This document shows positions 8,682 through 16,672 of a stretch of 64,000 bases of DNA, in pieces. Positions within the stretch are counted from its first letter, which is position 1, and every line of letters starts with the position of its first letter. Source of the stretch: JAOTWJ01 sp036398175. GTDB lineage: Bacteria; Gemmatimonadota; Gemmatimonadetes; Gemmatimonadales; GWC2-71-9. A model generated the notes under the pieces. It was not told where the DNA came from, did not search any database, and worked only from the letters and a program-made list of their open reading frames with translations. The translations under genes and the position numbers were made by a program. The DNA is taken from assembly GCA_036398175.1 (NCBI GenBank), contig DASWHL010000067.1:1-64000 (forward strand), written 5' to 3'.

Positions 8682-9173
8682 CTACGGGCGCCGGATCGAG
8701 TTGTCGATGTCCGCGGCGATCAGCCAGCGGCCGTCGGGTCCGCGCCGGAGCGCCAGCACGAACTTGCCGGTGTCCCGGGCGGCGTCACCGTAGCGGTAGG
8801 CGCCCACGACGTAGCCGACCGTATCGGCGGTGGCGTACCCCAGGGCGCGGAGCCGCAGAGAACCGCCGGCGTTGGCGTATTTGCGCCGGATGGCGTCGCG
8901 GCCGCGGATGGGCTCGGCGCCGTTGGAGAGGACGAAGCCGTGCTCCCCCGCTCGCCGCCGCGCTCGCGGACCATGAGGAAGCGGCGGTCGTCCGGGGGGA
9001 AGCGCTCGCCGTCCACGAACGGCGTCACGTAGAAGACGAGCCCGTCGGCATCGCTGGAGTCGAACAGCGAGAAGATATGCGGGTGCTGAAGCTTCGCGGT
9101 GGTCGTGATCTCGGTCAGGAACCGTTCGCCGCCAGGGATGGCGCTGAGCGAGGCGATCGGGTGTTGCGCTCAT
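8682..9173 (-). pseudogene. Composite pseudogene: kinase head, N-lobe piece, kinase tail and DUF4440 3' half
   Basis: The ATG overlaps the K5 stop (ATGA), as in the intact kinase pairs, and starts MSATPDRLA like a kinase. In a second frame follow GGERFLTEITTTAKLQHPHI and LVFYVTPFVDGE (kinase alpha-C to hinge). These join directly to PPDDRRFLMVRERGGERG, which is the C-terminal tail seen in K6 (DDRRFLMIRERGGERG). That in turn joins the last 80 or so residues of a DUF4440 protein (GFVLSNGAEPIRGRDAIRRK to the stop). At least three junctions are visible. An open frame of 163 codons crosses them but its first half is out of frame. The intact DUF4440 sister is at 30220-30657. Confidence 0.8.
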
Positions 9174-11836
9174 CGTCCCGTCCGCAGCGCCCGTTCAAGC
9201 TCGGCGCGCCAGTTGAGGACGAGGCTGAGGCTCGTGCCGTCGGCCCCGCCGAACGACGTCATGAGGAAACGGCGACCGTCCGCCGTGACGTCGTAGCTCC
9301 GGTGGAACCGATCGACTCCCAGGCCCAGGCCGTCGAAGAGCAGCGTCGGCGCCCCGCTCGTGAAGGAGCCGGCGGTCGCCACCGGAACGGCGAACATCTC
9401 CCCGCGCGGGCCCCGGAAGAAGAGCTCGCGCCCGACGTGGCTCCACAACGGCTCCGCGCCGCCGCCTGCGGAGATCACGTACCGTGCCGAGTCCACTGCC
9501 GGGAACGGCCGGACGTAGATCTCCGGCGCTCCCGACTCCGTGGACACATAGGCGAGCCAACGCCCGTTGGGGGACAGGGCCATCGCGAAGTTGTCGACGC
9601 CGGACTGCACGAGCGTCCGGGGGATCGTGTCGCGCCCGCGCTCCATCACCAGCAGCCGCCTGGTCCCGACCGTCCCGTCCGAGCGCAGCAGCGTGTAGCG
9701 GCCGAGCCGGTCGAACTCGATCTCGTCGAGCCGCACCCCCGGCGCAACGGCTCTGGCGCTGTCGCTCCCGTCGGCCCGCCGCAGCCACGCCGTCCGCACC
9801 CCGTCCCCTGTGGCGAGGAAGGCAACCTGACGGCCGTCGGGCGTCCACGCGGGGCGGCCCGCGCCCGCCAGGCCGGTCGACAGGCGGAACGCGGCGCCCG
9901 TAGCCAGGTGGCGAACCCACACTTCGGTCCCCGACGCGGCGCCACGGCTGAACGCGATCCGGCTTCCGTCGGGGGACAGCGCCGCCGGGCCCACCTCCTT
10001 CAGCGCGGGGTCGACCGGCGTGCGTGTCCCGTCGCGATCCACCCACACGAGGTCCGTACCCGACCCGTCGGTCGGCTGGAACACGAGCGTGCCCGTCGCC
10101 GACACGGCGAACTGGACGGTGGCGTTGTCCTGCTCCGCCGCCGCGTCCTGGAGCATCAGGACGGGCGCGCCGGTCATGCGGCCCCGCCGCGCATCGAACG
10201 GGGATGCCAGTACCCGGCCGTCGGACCTCCCGATGGCCAGGTACCCCGGAGCGACATACCGCGGGAAGGATCCATCGGCGAGCACGGTGACGGCGCCCGA
10301 CGCGAGGTCCACCAGGCCGATGCGGTTCGCCGCAGGCGAGCCACCCCAGATCATGATGACCGCATGGCGGCAGCCCGGGAGCACGTCCGGGTAGTCATGC
10401 TCGATCTCGTTCTTTGAGGGATCGGGGCGGGAGATCGGGGTCACGGCGCCGCCCAGGGCCGACACGCGCGCCAGGCCGCGGCTCGCGGTCGTAAAGTAGA
10501 TCCGGCCGTCCTCGCACCAGTCCCCACCGCCGAACCGCGCCACCGAATCATCCACGATGGTGTTCACGACGCCGCCGCCGACGCCCACGACCTTCAGCTG
10601 CATGTGCCCGCCGGCATCGGAGAAGAACCCGATGGATTCGCCGTCGGGAGAGAAGAACGGCGCGACGGCGTTCTTCGTATCGCGCAGCAGGCGGGCCGAG
10701 GGATCGTCCAGATCACGCACCCATAGCGCGCGGTCCGTCCCGTCCGCACCCACGTAGGCAACGCGCTTCCCGTCGGGCGAGATCGCCAGGCGCAGGTTGG
10801 CGACGGGCCGGATGAGGGCACTGTCGCCGAGCGCCAGTGCCACCCGGACCACGTCCGAGGGCCCCACGCTGCCGACCTCGCCACCGCGACGGCCGAGCAG
10901 CATGCCCGCTGCCAGGGCGGCGACGACCAGTGCCGCGGACGTGAGCCAGCGACGGGCCGCCGGCCGCACCTGCGTCGTGAGCGCCGTGGTGGCGCGGGTG
11001 TAGCCGGGATTGGCCAGCGCCGCGGCGAAGGCGGAGGCGCTCTCGAACCGGTCGGCCGCCAGCTTCTCGAGCGCCTTGGCCACCGCCGCCGCCACGTTCG
11101 GCGGGACGGCCCGGCGCAGTTCCGTCACCGGCCGCGCCTGGTCGGTGACGATCTTCATGATGATCTGCTGCGCCGAGCCGCCCAGGTGCGGCGGCTGGCC
11201 CGCCAGCATCTCGTACAGCACCGACGCGAGACTGTAGACGTCGCTGCGGGCCGTGATCTCCTTCTCCGCCGTCGCCTGCTCGGGGCTCATGTAGTGCGGC
11301 GTGCCGAGCGAGAGCCCCGTCTCCGTCATCCGCCCGCCCGCCGCCGCCGAGACCGCCAGCGCAATGCCGAAATCCGCCACCATCGGCCGGCCGTCGTGCA
11401 GCAGGATGTTCTCCGGCTTGATGTCGCGGTGGATCACCCCGTTGCGGTGCGCGTAGTCCAGCGCGTCGGCCACCTCGCGGGTGATCCGCACCGCCTCCTC
11501 CACCCCGAGCTGCTTCTCACGGTCGAGCTTGTTGCGGAGCGTCTCGCCCTGAATGGAGGGCATCACGTAGTAAAGGAAGCCGTCGGCGGTGCCGGAGTCG
11601 AACAGCGGCAGGATGTGCGGGTGCTGGAGCTGCGCGGTGGTGGTGATCTCCTGCACGAAGCGCTCGGCACCCAGCACGGCGGCCAGCTCTGGCCGCAGCA
11701 CCTTGATGGCGACCCGGCGCTGGTGCTTCAGATCTTCTGCGAGGTAGACGGTGGCCATGCCGCCGGTGCCGAGCTCGCGCTCGATGCGGTAGCGGTCGGC
11801 GATCGCGACCTTCAGACGCTCGGTGACTTCGGTCAT
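9170..11836 (-). CDS. Receptor-like Ser/Thr kinase K5 with PD40 propeller
   Basis: 888 residues from ATG 11836 (MTEVTERLKVAIADRY); an upstream in-frame extension of 143 codons has no kinase similarity and was dropped. The glycine loop is GTGGMATVYLA where the sisters have GQGG. Lys45, HRDIKPEN with Asp138 and DFG 155-157 are intact. The hinge is VMPSIQGETLRNKL, a little different from the usual VMPYVEGETLRDKL. The membrane helix is SAALVVAALAAGMLL. Propeller motifs include SPDGKRVAYVGADG and SPNGRWLAYVSTESG. The tail is LVLNWRAELERALRTGR. Its stop overlaps the start of the composite pseudogene, which was once the next operon gene. A 260-nt spacer separates it from vapC1. Confidence 0.92.
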   Translation of the reverse strand: MTEVTERLKVAIADRYRIERELGTGGMATVYLAEDLKHQRRVAIKVLRPELAAVLGAERFVQEITTTAQLQHPHILPLFDSGTADGFLYYVMPSIQGETLRNKLDREKQLGVEEAVRITREVADALDYAHRNGVIHRDIKPENILLHDGRPMVADFGIALAVSAAAGGRMTETGLSLGTPHYMSPEQATAEKEITARSDVYSLASVLYEMLAGQPPHLGGSAQQIIMKIVTDQARPVTELRRAVPPNVAAAVAKALEKLAADRFESASAFAAALANPGYTRATTALTTQVRPAARRWLTSAALVVAALAAGMLLGRRGGEVGSVGPSDVVRVALALGDSALIRPVANLRLAISPDGKRVAYVGADGTDRALWVRDLDDPSARLLRDTKNAVAPFFSPDGESIGFFSDAGGHMQLKVVGVGGGVVNTIVDDSVARFGGGDWCEDGRIYFTTASRGLARVSALGGAVTPISRPDPSKNEIEHDYPDVLPGCRHAVIMIWGGSPAANRIGLVDLASGAVTVLADGSFPRYVAPGYLAIGRSDGRVLASPFDARRGRMTGAPVLMLQDAAAEQDNATVQFAVSATGTLVFQPTDGSGTDLVWVDRDGTRTPVDPALKEVGPAALSPDGSRIAFSRGAASGTEVWVRHLATGAAFRLSTGLAGAGRPAWTPDGRQVAFLATGDGVRTAWLRRADGSDSARAVAPGVRLDEIEFDRLGRYTLLRSDGTVGTRRLLVMERGRDTIPRTLVQSGVDNFAMALSPNGRWLAYVSTESGAPEIYVRPFPAVDSARYVISAGGGAEPLWSHVGRELFFRGPRGEMFAVPVATAGSFTSGAPTLLFDGLGLGVDRFHRSYDVTADGRRFLMTSFGGADGTSLSLVLNWRAELERALRTGR

Positions 11837-12002
11837 ACCCACCTTGGGCCGAGCGGCGCACGCCCGTGCCTGTTTCCAGGTCGGGGTCGTCCGCCACCCG
11901 TCACGCTGGGGTCTCCGGGACGTGGGCAACGCACAACATGCGGCTCGCCGCTGCCGTCGGCCAGGGCAGCACTCGGCCACGTGCCCGCGCGGCCCGGTGG
12001 CG

Positions 12003-12059
12003 CTAGAACGAGTAGCCGGTCCCGACGGTGACGGGCCCCGTGCCGTCGCTGGCCTCGCC
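12003..12059 (-). other. Possible outer-membrane protein C-terminal remnant
   Basis: In the 260-nt spacer between K5 and vapC1 one frame ends GTGPVTVGTGYSF and a stop. An aromatic-ending amphipathic strand of this kind is the usual last strand of outer-membrane beta-barrels. No body of such a protein is present upstream. The rest of 11837-12096 shows nothing recognisable. Confidence 0.25.
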
Positions 12060-12096
12060 GCGGCCCTCGAGGGCAACCGAACGTCGGGACGCCGCG

Positions 12097-12549
12097 TCAA
12101 GCATGTGACCCGTCCGCCGTCCCCCGCAGGGGATGGCGCCAGCGCAAGGCGGGGAAGCGCGCGTAGTCGCGGTCGGAGGTGATGAACTCGCAGCCGGACT
12201 CGATGGCGAGCGCCGCGAGCCAGGCATCGGGCACGAGGTTCCCCCGCGCCTCCGTGTCCCGGCACAGCCGGGTGAAGATGTCCCAGTGGCGGCCACGCGG
12301 GGCGACCGGGACGGCGGAGGGGTGGTGCCGGAACGCGTCCACGAACGCGAGCGCGGGCTCCAGGGGCGTGGGCGGATGGAAGACCCGCGGGTGCGTCACG
12401 ACCCGCAGAAACCGGCTCAACACCTGGTCCGCCACCGCATAGGCCTCGTCGGAGCCCACCAGCGCATCGAGCCAGGACTTGTACGCGGGGTGGCCGGGCG
12501 TGTCTTCGCGGAACGCGTAGACCAGCACGTTCACGTCAACGAGCCGCAT
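12097..12549 (-). CDS. PIN-domain toxin, VapC-like
   Basis: A 150-residue PIN-domain protein, expected to be a Mg-dependent endoribonuclease toxin. It starts MRLVDVNVLVYAF with the first catalytic Asp5. Further acidic residues lie in PDAWLAALAIESG and TSDRDYARF near the C-terminus, as the PIN fold requires. The start is ATG 12549, inside the last codons of the antitoxin gene (14-nt overlap), which is typical of coupled toxin-antitoxin pairs. A longer in-frame start is not needed. The RNA target is unknown. It lies inside the kinase array, between K6 and K5. Confidence 0.88.
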   Translation of the reverse strand: MRLVDVNVLVYAFREDTPGHPAYKSWLDALVGSDEAYAVADQVLSRFLRVVTHPRVFHPPTPLEPALAFVDAFRHHPSAVPVAPRGRHWDIFTRLCRDTEARGNLVPDAWLAALAIESGCEFITSDRDYARFPALRWRHPLRGTADGSHA

Positions 12550-12838
12550 CCCGCGCGTCCATGAGGTCCAGGAGACTCGCCGTGTCGTCGAGATCCACGC
12601 CCGGCTGCAATCCCCGGCCCGCGAACGTCGGCAGCGGGCGGGCGGCCGCATGCTCCGGGGTGGCGTGCCGCGTCTGCGCCTCCAGTGCCGCCAGGCCCTG
12701 ACGCAGCACGTCCGACTTCGTGGCGTCCAGCGCCTCGGCCAGCCGCTCCAGGCGCTCCCGATCCGGGGCGTCGAGGTAGACCTGCACCGGTTCGGCGACC
12801 CGACGCCGCCGTGGGTGCTTCTCATGACCACTGTTCAT
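12536..12838 (-). CDS. Ribbon-helix-helix antitoxin, VapB-like
   Basis: 100 residues. After a basic N-terminus comes a ribbon-helix-helix segment (EPVQVYLDAPDRERLERLAE, then ALDATKSDVLRQGLAALE), the DNA-binding fold of many VapB/CopG antitoxins. The C-terminal part (PTFAGRGLQPGVDLDDTASL) is acidic and would bind and block the PIN toxin. It overlaps the toxin gene by 14 nt. Autoregulation is likely: a 14-bp perfect palindrome covers the start codon. Confidence 0.85.
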   Translation of the reverse strand: MNSGHEKHPRRRRVAEPVQVYLDAPDRERLERLAEALDATKSDVLRQGLAALEAQTRHATPEHAAARPLPTFAGRGLQPGVDLDDTASLLDLMDARDAAR

Positions 12839-12873
12839 GAATTCATGATACTGCGAACATCCCGCACCGGCAA
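12835..12873 (-). promoter_or_regulatory. vapBC-1 promoter and operator, leaderless type
   Basis: Reading the minus strand: -35 TTGCCG (12873-12868), 17-bp spacer, -10 TATCAT (12850-12845), then 6 nt to ATG 12838. Transcription should begin at or next to the A of the start codon, giving a leaderless mRNA. The perfect palindrome TCATGAATTCATGA (12835-12848) overlaps both the -10 and the start, a good antitoxin operator. Confidence 0.65.
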
Positions 12874-12904
12874 GGCCGATCGCGCCGCGACCGACGGCCG
12901 CCGG

Positions 12905-15547
12905 TCACCGGCCCACCTTGGCCACGAGTTCCTGAAACCAGTTGTCCACCAGCACCAGGCTCCCCCGCTCCCCACCGCGTTCGCGGATCATGAGGAACCG
13001 GCGGTCATCCTGGGACACATCGTACTGGCGATGCGTGTCGTCCTGGGCATAGGCGGCGCCGGCAAACAGGACGGTCTGCCGCCCGGCCGCGAAGGTCGGC
13101 TGGGTCGTGATCTCAACCGCCACCATGTCCCCGGCCGGATTCCGGTAGAACAGCTCCCGCCCGCTGTGGGCCCACAGCGGCTCGCTGCCGCCGTCCAAAG
13201 ACACCTGTCGCTTGGCCCGCCCCGTTTCCGGGAACGGGCGCACGTAGATCTCGTTGATGCCGGACTCGTCCGAGGTGTAGGCCAGCCATTCCCCATCGGG
13301 CGACAGCGTGGGCGACCGTTCGTTGAAGACCGTCGCCACGAGGGTCACCGGCGTCGAATCGCCGTCGGTGCGCACCGCCATCAGGTCCGCGCTCGGGGCG
13401 GACCCTTCGCGGTACACGAGCCACCGCCCGTCCCGCGACCACGTTCCCTCCCACAGTTCCCGTGGGCGGGTGAGCAGCACCTCGGGCGGCGCGCTTCCGT
13501 CGGTGCGGGTGACGAACAGGCTCCGGACGGACGTCTGCGTGGTGTAGTATGCCACCGAGCGCCCATCGGGCGCGAAGAACGGCCGGCCGCTGTCGTTGCC
13601 ATCGAACGTCAGCTTGGACGACGGGCCGTCCGGCAGCTGGCGAATCCAGATCTGCTGGTCGCCCTGCGTGGTCACGGCGACCGCGATGCGACGCCCATCC
13701 GGCGCGATCACCGGGGAGTCATACGCGTTGGAATCGATCAGTTCGGCCTCGCCGTCGCGGCTCACCCACACCAGGTCGGTCAGGGCCGCACTCGCGCCGC
13801 CGGCGGAGTACAGCAGGGTGCCCGTACGCGACAGGTCGAGGTCGACGTAGCCCTGCCCACGCATGCCGATGCCTTCCGCCAGTGCCGTGGGCTCACCCCG
13901 CAGCTGGAGGCGTGCCTGATCGAACGGCACCGCCATCAGGGTGCCGCCCGCGGTGACATACACGAGGTAGCCGGGCTCGGCGTACCGGGCGTAAACGCCC
14001 GCGGTGAGCACGTGGTGCGCCCCCGTAGCGAGATCGACAGCCGCAATCTCGTACTCGCCGGGGCCGCCGCGCAGGATGGTGAACAGCAGCCCCCGCAGGT
14101 TGGGGAGCATGTCCGGGTAGTTGTGCGCCGCCTCGGCCCGCGCGGTGTCCAGCCGCGTGACCCGCTCGACACGGCCGCTGCCCTGGGCCACGCGGACCAG
14201 GCCGTCGGGACTGTCCGCGTAGATGTACCCATCGCGCCCCCACGTACCGCCGTCCCAGTCGATCCCCGAATCGGCTACCGTCACGGGCGGTTCCCCGCCG
14301 AGCGAGACGGTCTTGAGCCGCATCGGCGCGATGGTGAAGTAGCCGACGCGCCGTCCATCCGGGGAGAAGAAGGGGGAGATGGCTCCATTGGTGCCCGCGA
14401 GCGGCCTGGCCACGAGCTGGTCGCGGTCGCGAACCCACAGCTGTGCACCCCCGTCACCCGGCCCCACGTACACGAACCGCAGGCCGTCCGGGGACACCGC
14501 GACGCGTGGTCCGCGCCCGGGCTGCATCGCCTGCGTCTCGGCAAGCGCGATGTTAAAGCGTCCGAGGGGCGGCCGCGGGGTCGGGCGCAGCCAGCCCCAG
14601 GCGGCGAGGAGGCTGGCGAGCACGGCGACGGCGGCGAGCGTGATGATGGCGGGCCGGCGGGCGGGCGGGCCGCCGGGCCATGCGGTCGGGCCTGTGGTCC
14701 CGGTGGTGAACGCGGGATTCTCGAGGGCGGCGGCGAACTCGGCCGCGCTCGCGAACCGGTCGGCCGGGAGCTTCTCCAGCGCCTTGGCCACCGCGGCGGC
14801 CACGTTCGGCGCCACCGCCTTGCGCAGCTCGGTGACCGGTCGGGCGTCCTCCGCGATGATCTTCATAATGATCTGCTGCGCGGAACCCCCGAGGTGGGGC
14901 GGCTGGCCCGCCAGCATCTCGTAGAGCACGCTGGCGAGCGAGTACACGTCCGACCGGGCCGAGATCTCCTTCTCGGCGGTCGCCTGTTCGGGACTCATGT
15001 AGTGCGGCGTGCCGAGCGACAATCCCGTTTCCGTCATCCGCCCGCCCGCCGCCGCACTCACCGCCAGGGCGATCCCGAAATCCGCCACCATCGGCCGGCC
15101 GTCGTGCAGCAGGATGTTCTCCGGCTTGATGTCCCGGTGGATCACCCCGTGGCGGTGCGCGTAGTCGAGGGCGTCGGCGACGGCGGTGGTGAGCGTCACC
15201 GCCTCCTCGACGCCCAGCTGCGTCTCGCGGTCGAGCTTGTCCCGCAGCGTCTCGCCAGCGATGAACGGCATGACGTAGTACAGGAAGCCGTCGGCGGTGC
15301 CCGAGTCGAACAGGGGGAGGATGTGGGGATGCTGGAGCGCGGCGGTGGTCTTGATCTCGACAACGAAGCGCTCGGCGCCGAGCACGGCGGCGAGCTCGGG
15401 CCGCAGGACCTTGAGGGCGACCTTGCGGTCGTGCTTGATGTCGTGGGCGAGGTACACGGTGGCCATGCCGCCCTGGCCCAGCTCGCGGTCGATCGCGTAG
15501 CGGTCGGCGATGGCCACCTTCAGGCGTTCGGCAAGGTCCGTCATCAA
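12905..15547 (-). CDS. Receptor-like Ser/Thr kinase K6 with PD40 propeller
   Basis: 880 residues. GQGGMATVYLA, Lys46, HRDIKPEN (Asp139), DFG, and RMTETGLSLGTPHYMSPEQA are intact. The membrane helix is IITLAAVAVLASLLAAWGWL, preceded by a Pro/Arg-rich linker. Propeller blades show SPDGRRVGYF, APDGRSVAYYT and SPDGEWLAYTSDESG. The C-terminal tail DDRRFLMIRERGGERG and VDNWFQELVAKVGR is the parent type of the tail found in the composite pseudogene. The start MMTDLAERLKVAIADRY resembles K5, so these two are close relatives. Upstream lie a 108-bp inverted-repeat element, a kinase remnant and the second VapBC pair, so it probably has its own promoter. Confidence 0.92.
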   Translation of the reverse strand: MMTDLAERLKVAIADRYAIDRELGQGGMATVYLAHDIKHDRKVALKVLRPELAAVLGAERFVVEIKTTAALQHPHILPLFDSGTADGFLYYVMPFIAGETLRDKLDRETQLGVEEAVTLTTAVADALDYAHRHGVIHRDIKPENILLHDGRPMVADFGIALAVSAAAGGRMTETGLSLGTPHYMSPEQATAEKEISARSDVYSLASVLYEMLAGQPPHLGGSAQQIIMKIIAEDARPVTELRKAVAPNVAAAVAKALEKLPADRFASAAEFAAALENPAFTTGTTGPTAWPGGPPARRPAIITLAAVAVLASLLAAWGWLRPTPRPPLGRFNIALAETQAMQPGRGPRVAVSPDGLRFVYVGPGDGGAQLWVRDRDQLVARPLAGTNGAISPFFSPDGRRVGYFTIAPMRLKTVSLGGEPPVTVADSGIDWDGGTWGRDGYIYADSPDGLVRVAQGSGRVERVTRLDTARAEAAHNYPDMLPNLRGLLFTILRGGPGEYEIAAVDLATGAHHVLTAGVYARYAEPGYLVYVTAGGTLMAVPFDQARLQLRGEPTALAEGIGMRGQGYVDLDLSRTGTLLYSAGGASAALTDLVWVSRDGEAELIDSNAYDSPVIAPDGRRIAVAVTTQGDQQIWIRQLPDGPSSKLTFDGNDSGRPFFAPDGRSVAYYTTQTSVRSLFVTRTDGSAPPEVLLTRPRELWEGTWSRDGRWLVYREGSAPSADLMAVRTDGDSTPVTLVATVFNERSPTLSPDGEWLAYTSDESGINEIYVRPFPETGRAKRQVSLDGGSEPLWAHSGRELFYRNPAGDMVAVEITTQPTFAAGRQTVLFAGAAYAQDDTHRQYDVSQDDRRFLMIRERGGERGSLVLVDNWFQELVAKVGR

Positions 15548-15614
15548 TCTCCGCGCGTGGACGTCCAGTCAGGGTCCAGGAGCACATGCCATCGTATGAG
15601 GCTCCGTGTGCCGA

Positions 15615-15722
15615 GGATCCCGCTGAAGCGGGCCCTCGGCGCGTCTCTGTCGCCCAGGCGACCAGAGCGCACGCCCGTCATTACGGGCCGATGGTTGCCG
15701 AGGGCCCGCTTCAGCGGGATCC
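15615..15722. repeat. Inverted-repeat element, 26-bp perfect arms
   Basis: The arms at 15615-15640 and 15697-15722 are exact reverse complements (core ATCCCGCTGAAGCGGG). They enclose 56 nt that contain a smaller hairpin (CTCTGTCGCC / GGCGACCAGAG). It lies between the K6 start and the remnant kinase tail. It could be a miniature mobile or REP-like element, or an RNA hairpin in the K6 leader. No transposase gene or target duplication was seen. Confidence 0.7.
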
Positions 15723-15797
15723 ACCCGTTCCCGGCACCAGCCGCTCGAGCTCCCGGAACCAGTTGGCCAGGGCGGCGCGGAGTCGGTCAGGTGTCAC
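15711..15797 (-). pseudogene. Minimal kinase remnant: first 11 and last about 12 residues
   Basis: A 28-codon frame starting at GTG 15797, which overlaps the vapC2 stop. It reads PDRLRAALA, the kinase N-terminus (compare MERLRASLADRY in K8), and continues without a break into NWFRELERLVPG, the kinase C-terminus (compare NWFRELERLVPK in K10). Everything between is missing. The stop lies in the right arm of the inverted-repeat element. Probably not functional. Confidence 0.7.
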
Positions 15798-16227
15798 GGG
15801 TTCCCCGGGTGTCGGGGATACTGAACCCCTCGCGCTGGGCGGCCTCGCGCAGGCGATCATCGAAGGTCACGAACCCGCCTTCCGGCGGGCTGCCCGCCCA
15901 CTCGAGCGCCGCCGCGAGTTGCAGGGCATCGGCGGCGCGGAGCGGATGCAGTCGCAGCAGGCGCAGCGCCTGCTCGCGCACCGCGTCGCCCGGCTGGACC
16001 TCGAACCATGTCCCCCGCACCGTGTCGAACAGTCCGCGGGCATCCTGCTCCGCCAGCGCGGTGAGGTGCCCATCGCGCCGCAACCGGGCGATCGCGGAGG
16101 CGCACTCGATGGCGCTACCCCACCAGACCACCATCTCACTGTCCTGCTCCATGAGCCGGCGGGCCGCTGGGGTCTGGGGCTGGCGCAGGACGAGGGGAAC
16201 CAGCGCCGAGGAATCCCAAAATCTCAC
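15787..16227 (-). CDS. PIN-domain toxin, VapC-like
   Basis: 146 residues, PIN-domain ribonuclease toxin. It starts MRFWDSSALVPLVL with Asp5, has Glu in IECASAIARL, Asp in RAADALQLAAAL and Asp in TFDDRLREAA: the four acidic positions of an active PIN domain. The ATG overlaps the antitoxin stop (ATGA). It is a different subfamily from the vapC1 protein, so the two modules were acquired separately. Its 3' end abuts the minimal kinase remnant. Confidence 0.9.
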   Translation of the reverse strand: MRFWDSSALVPLVLRQPQTPAARRLMEQDSEMVVWWGSAIECASAIARLRRDGHLTALAEQDARGLFDTVRGTWFEVQPGDAVREQALRLLRLHPLRAADALQLAAALEWAGSPPEGGFVTFDDRLREAAQREGFSIPDTRGTRDT

Positions 16228-16517
16228 CAGCCGGACTCCCGCTCGGCCAGCAGGGCGGCCAACCCCCGCCCCGCCGGATCCTCCGGCCGGGGCCGGTCCC
16301 AGAAGTCTGCCGGCAGGGCGTCGCGCGGGGGTCGCAGTCGGCCCGTCCGAAGGAGCAGCTCGCGGCGGCCCTCTTCCGACTGCTCCCCGGTGACCGGCCC
16401 CAGCCGGGCGATGAGCCGGCCGCGGTCGGTGACCAGCACCTCGTCGCCCTGTCGGACGATGTCCAGAAAGGCGCTGAGCTTGGCCTTCAGTTCAGACACT
16501 GATGCGGTCCTTATCAT
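16224..16517 (-). CDS. Phd/YefM-type antitoxin
   Basis: 97 residues. The N-terminal part (MIRTASVSELKAKLSAFLD, then VRQGDEVLVTDRGRLIARL) is the Phd/YefM DNA-binding fold. The C-terminal part (PADFWDRP to RESGW) is the expected toxin-binding tail. It overlaps the toxin start by 4 nt. Its AT-rich promoter stands out sharply from the GC-rich surroundings, which is a sign of recent transfer. Confidence 0.9.
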   Translation of the reverse strand: MIRTASVSELKAKLSAFLDIVRQGDEVLVTDRGRLIARLGPVTGEQSEEGRRELLLRTGRLRPPRDALPADFWDRPRPEDPAGRGLAALLAERESGW

Positions 16518-16552
16518 ATGACCATAATAGTCATTATAAAATGACCCGTCAA
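16513..16552 (-). promoter_or_regulatory. vapBC-2 promoter and operator, leaderless type
   Basis: Minus strand: -35 TTGACG (16552-16547), 17-bp spacer, -10 TATTAT (16529-16524), 6 nt to ATG 16517. Palindromes TCATTTTATAATGA and TCATATGA lie in and after the spacer, so the antitoxin would cover the promoter. The predicted start of transcription is at the start codon. Confidence 0.75.
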
Positions 16553-16672
16553 CACATCTTTCTTCCGCGAGACACGATCACCCGACTCCCGTCCCCTTCG
16601 ATCTTCTCGCGGCTCATCCGGTCGCGGAGGGAGATCCCCTCCACCGGCCGAGAGGTCGCGACGTGCCTCCAT

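Larger units (their letters stand above)
8461..8940. repeat. Segmental duplication, copy A (pairs with 29991-30478)
   Basis: From the K4 start through its leader to the 3' half of a DUF4440 gene, this stretch is nearly identical to the sequence upstream of K11. It keeps non-coding spacer as well as coding sequence. The similarity ends abruptly at about 8940, where kinase-derived debris replaces the DUF4440 5' half. Confidence 0.85.

Noticed and set aside
11837..12265. 143-codon N-terminal extension of K5
   Set aside because: No similarity to the other kinases, which all begin a few residues before the DRY[RV]IERELG segment.
12650..16393. Plus-strand open frame of over 1200 codons
   Set aside because: It is antisense to kinase K6 and both VapBC pairs. 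It is His/Arg/Val-rich with no recognisable domain; such frames are expected opposite high-GC genes.
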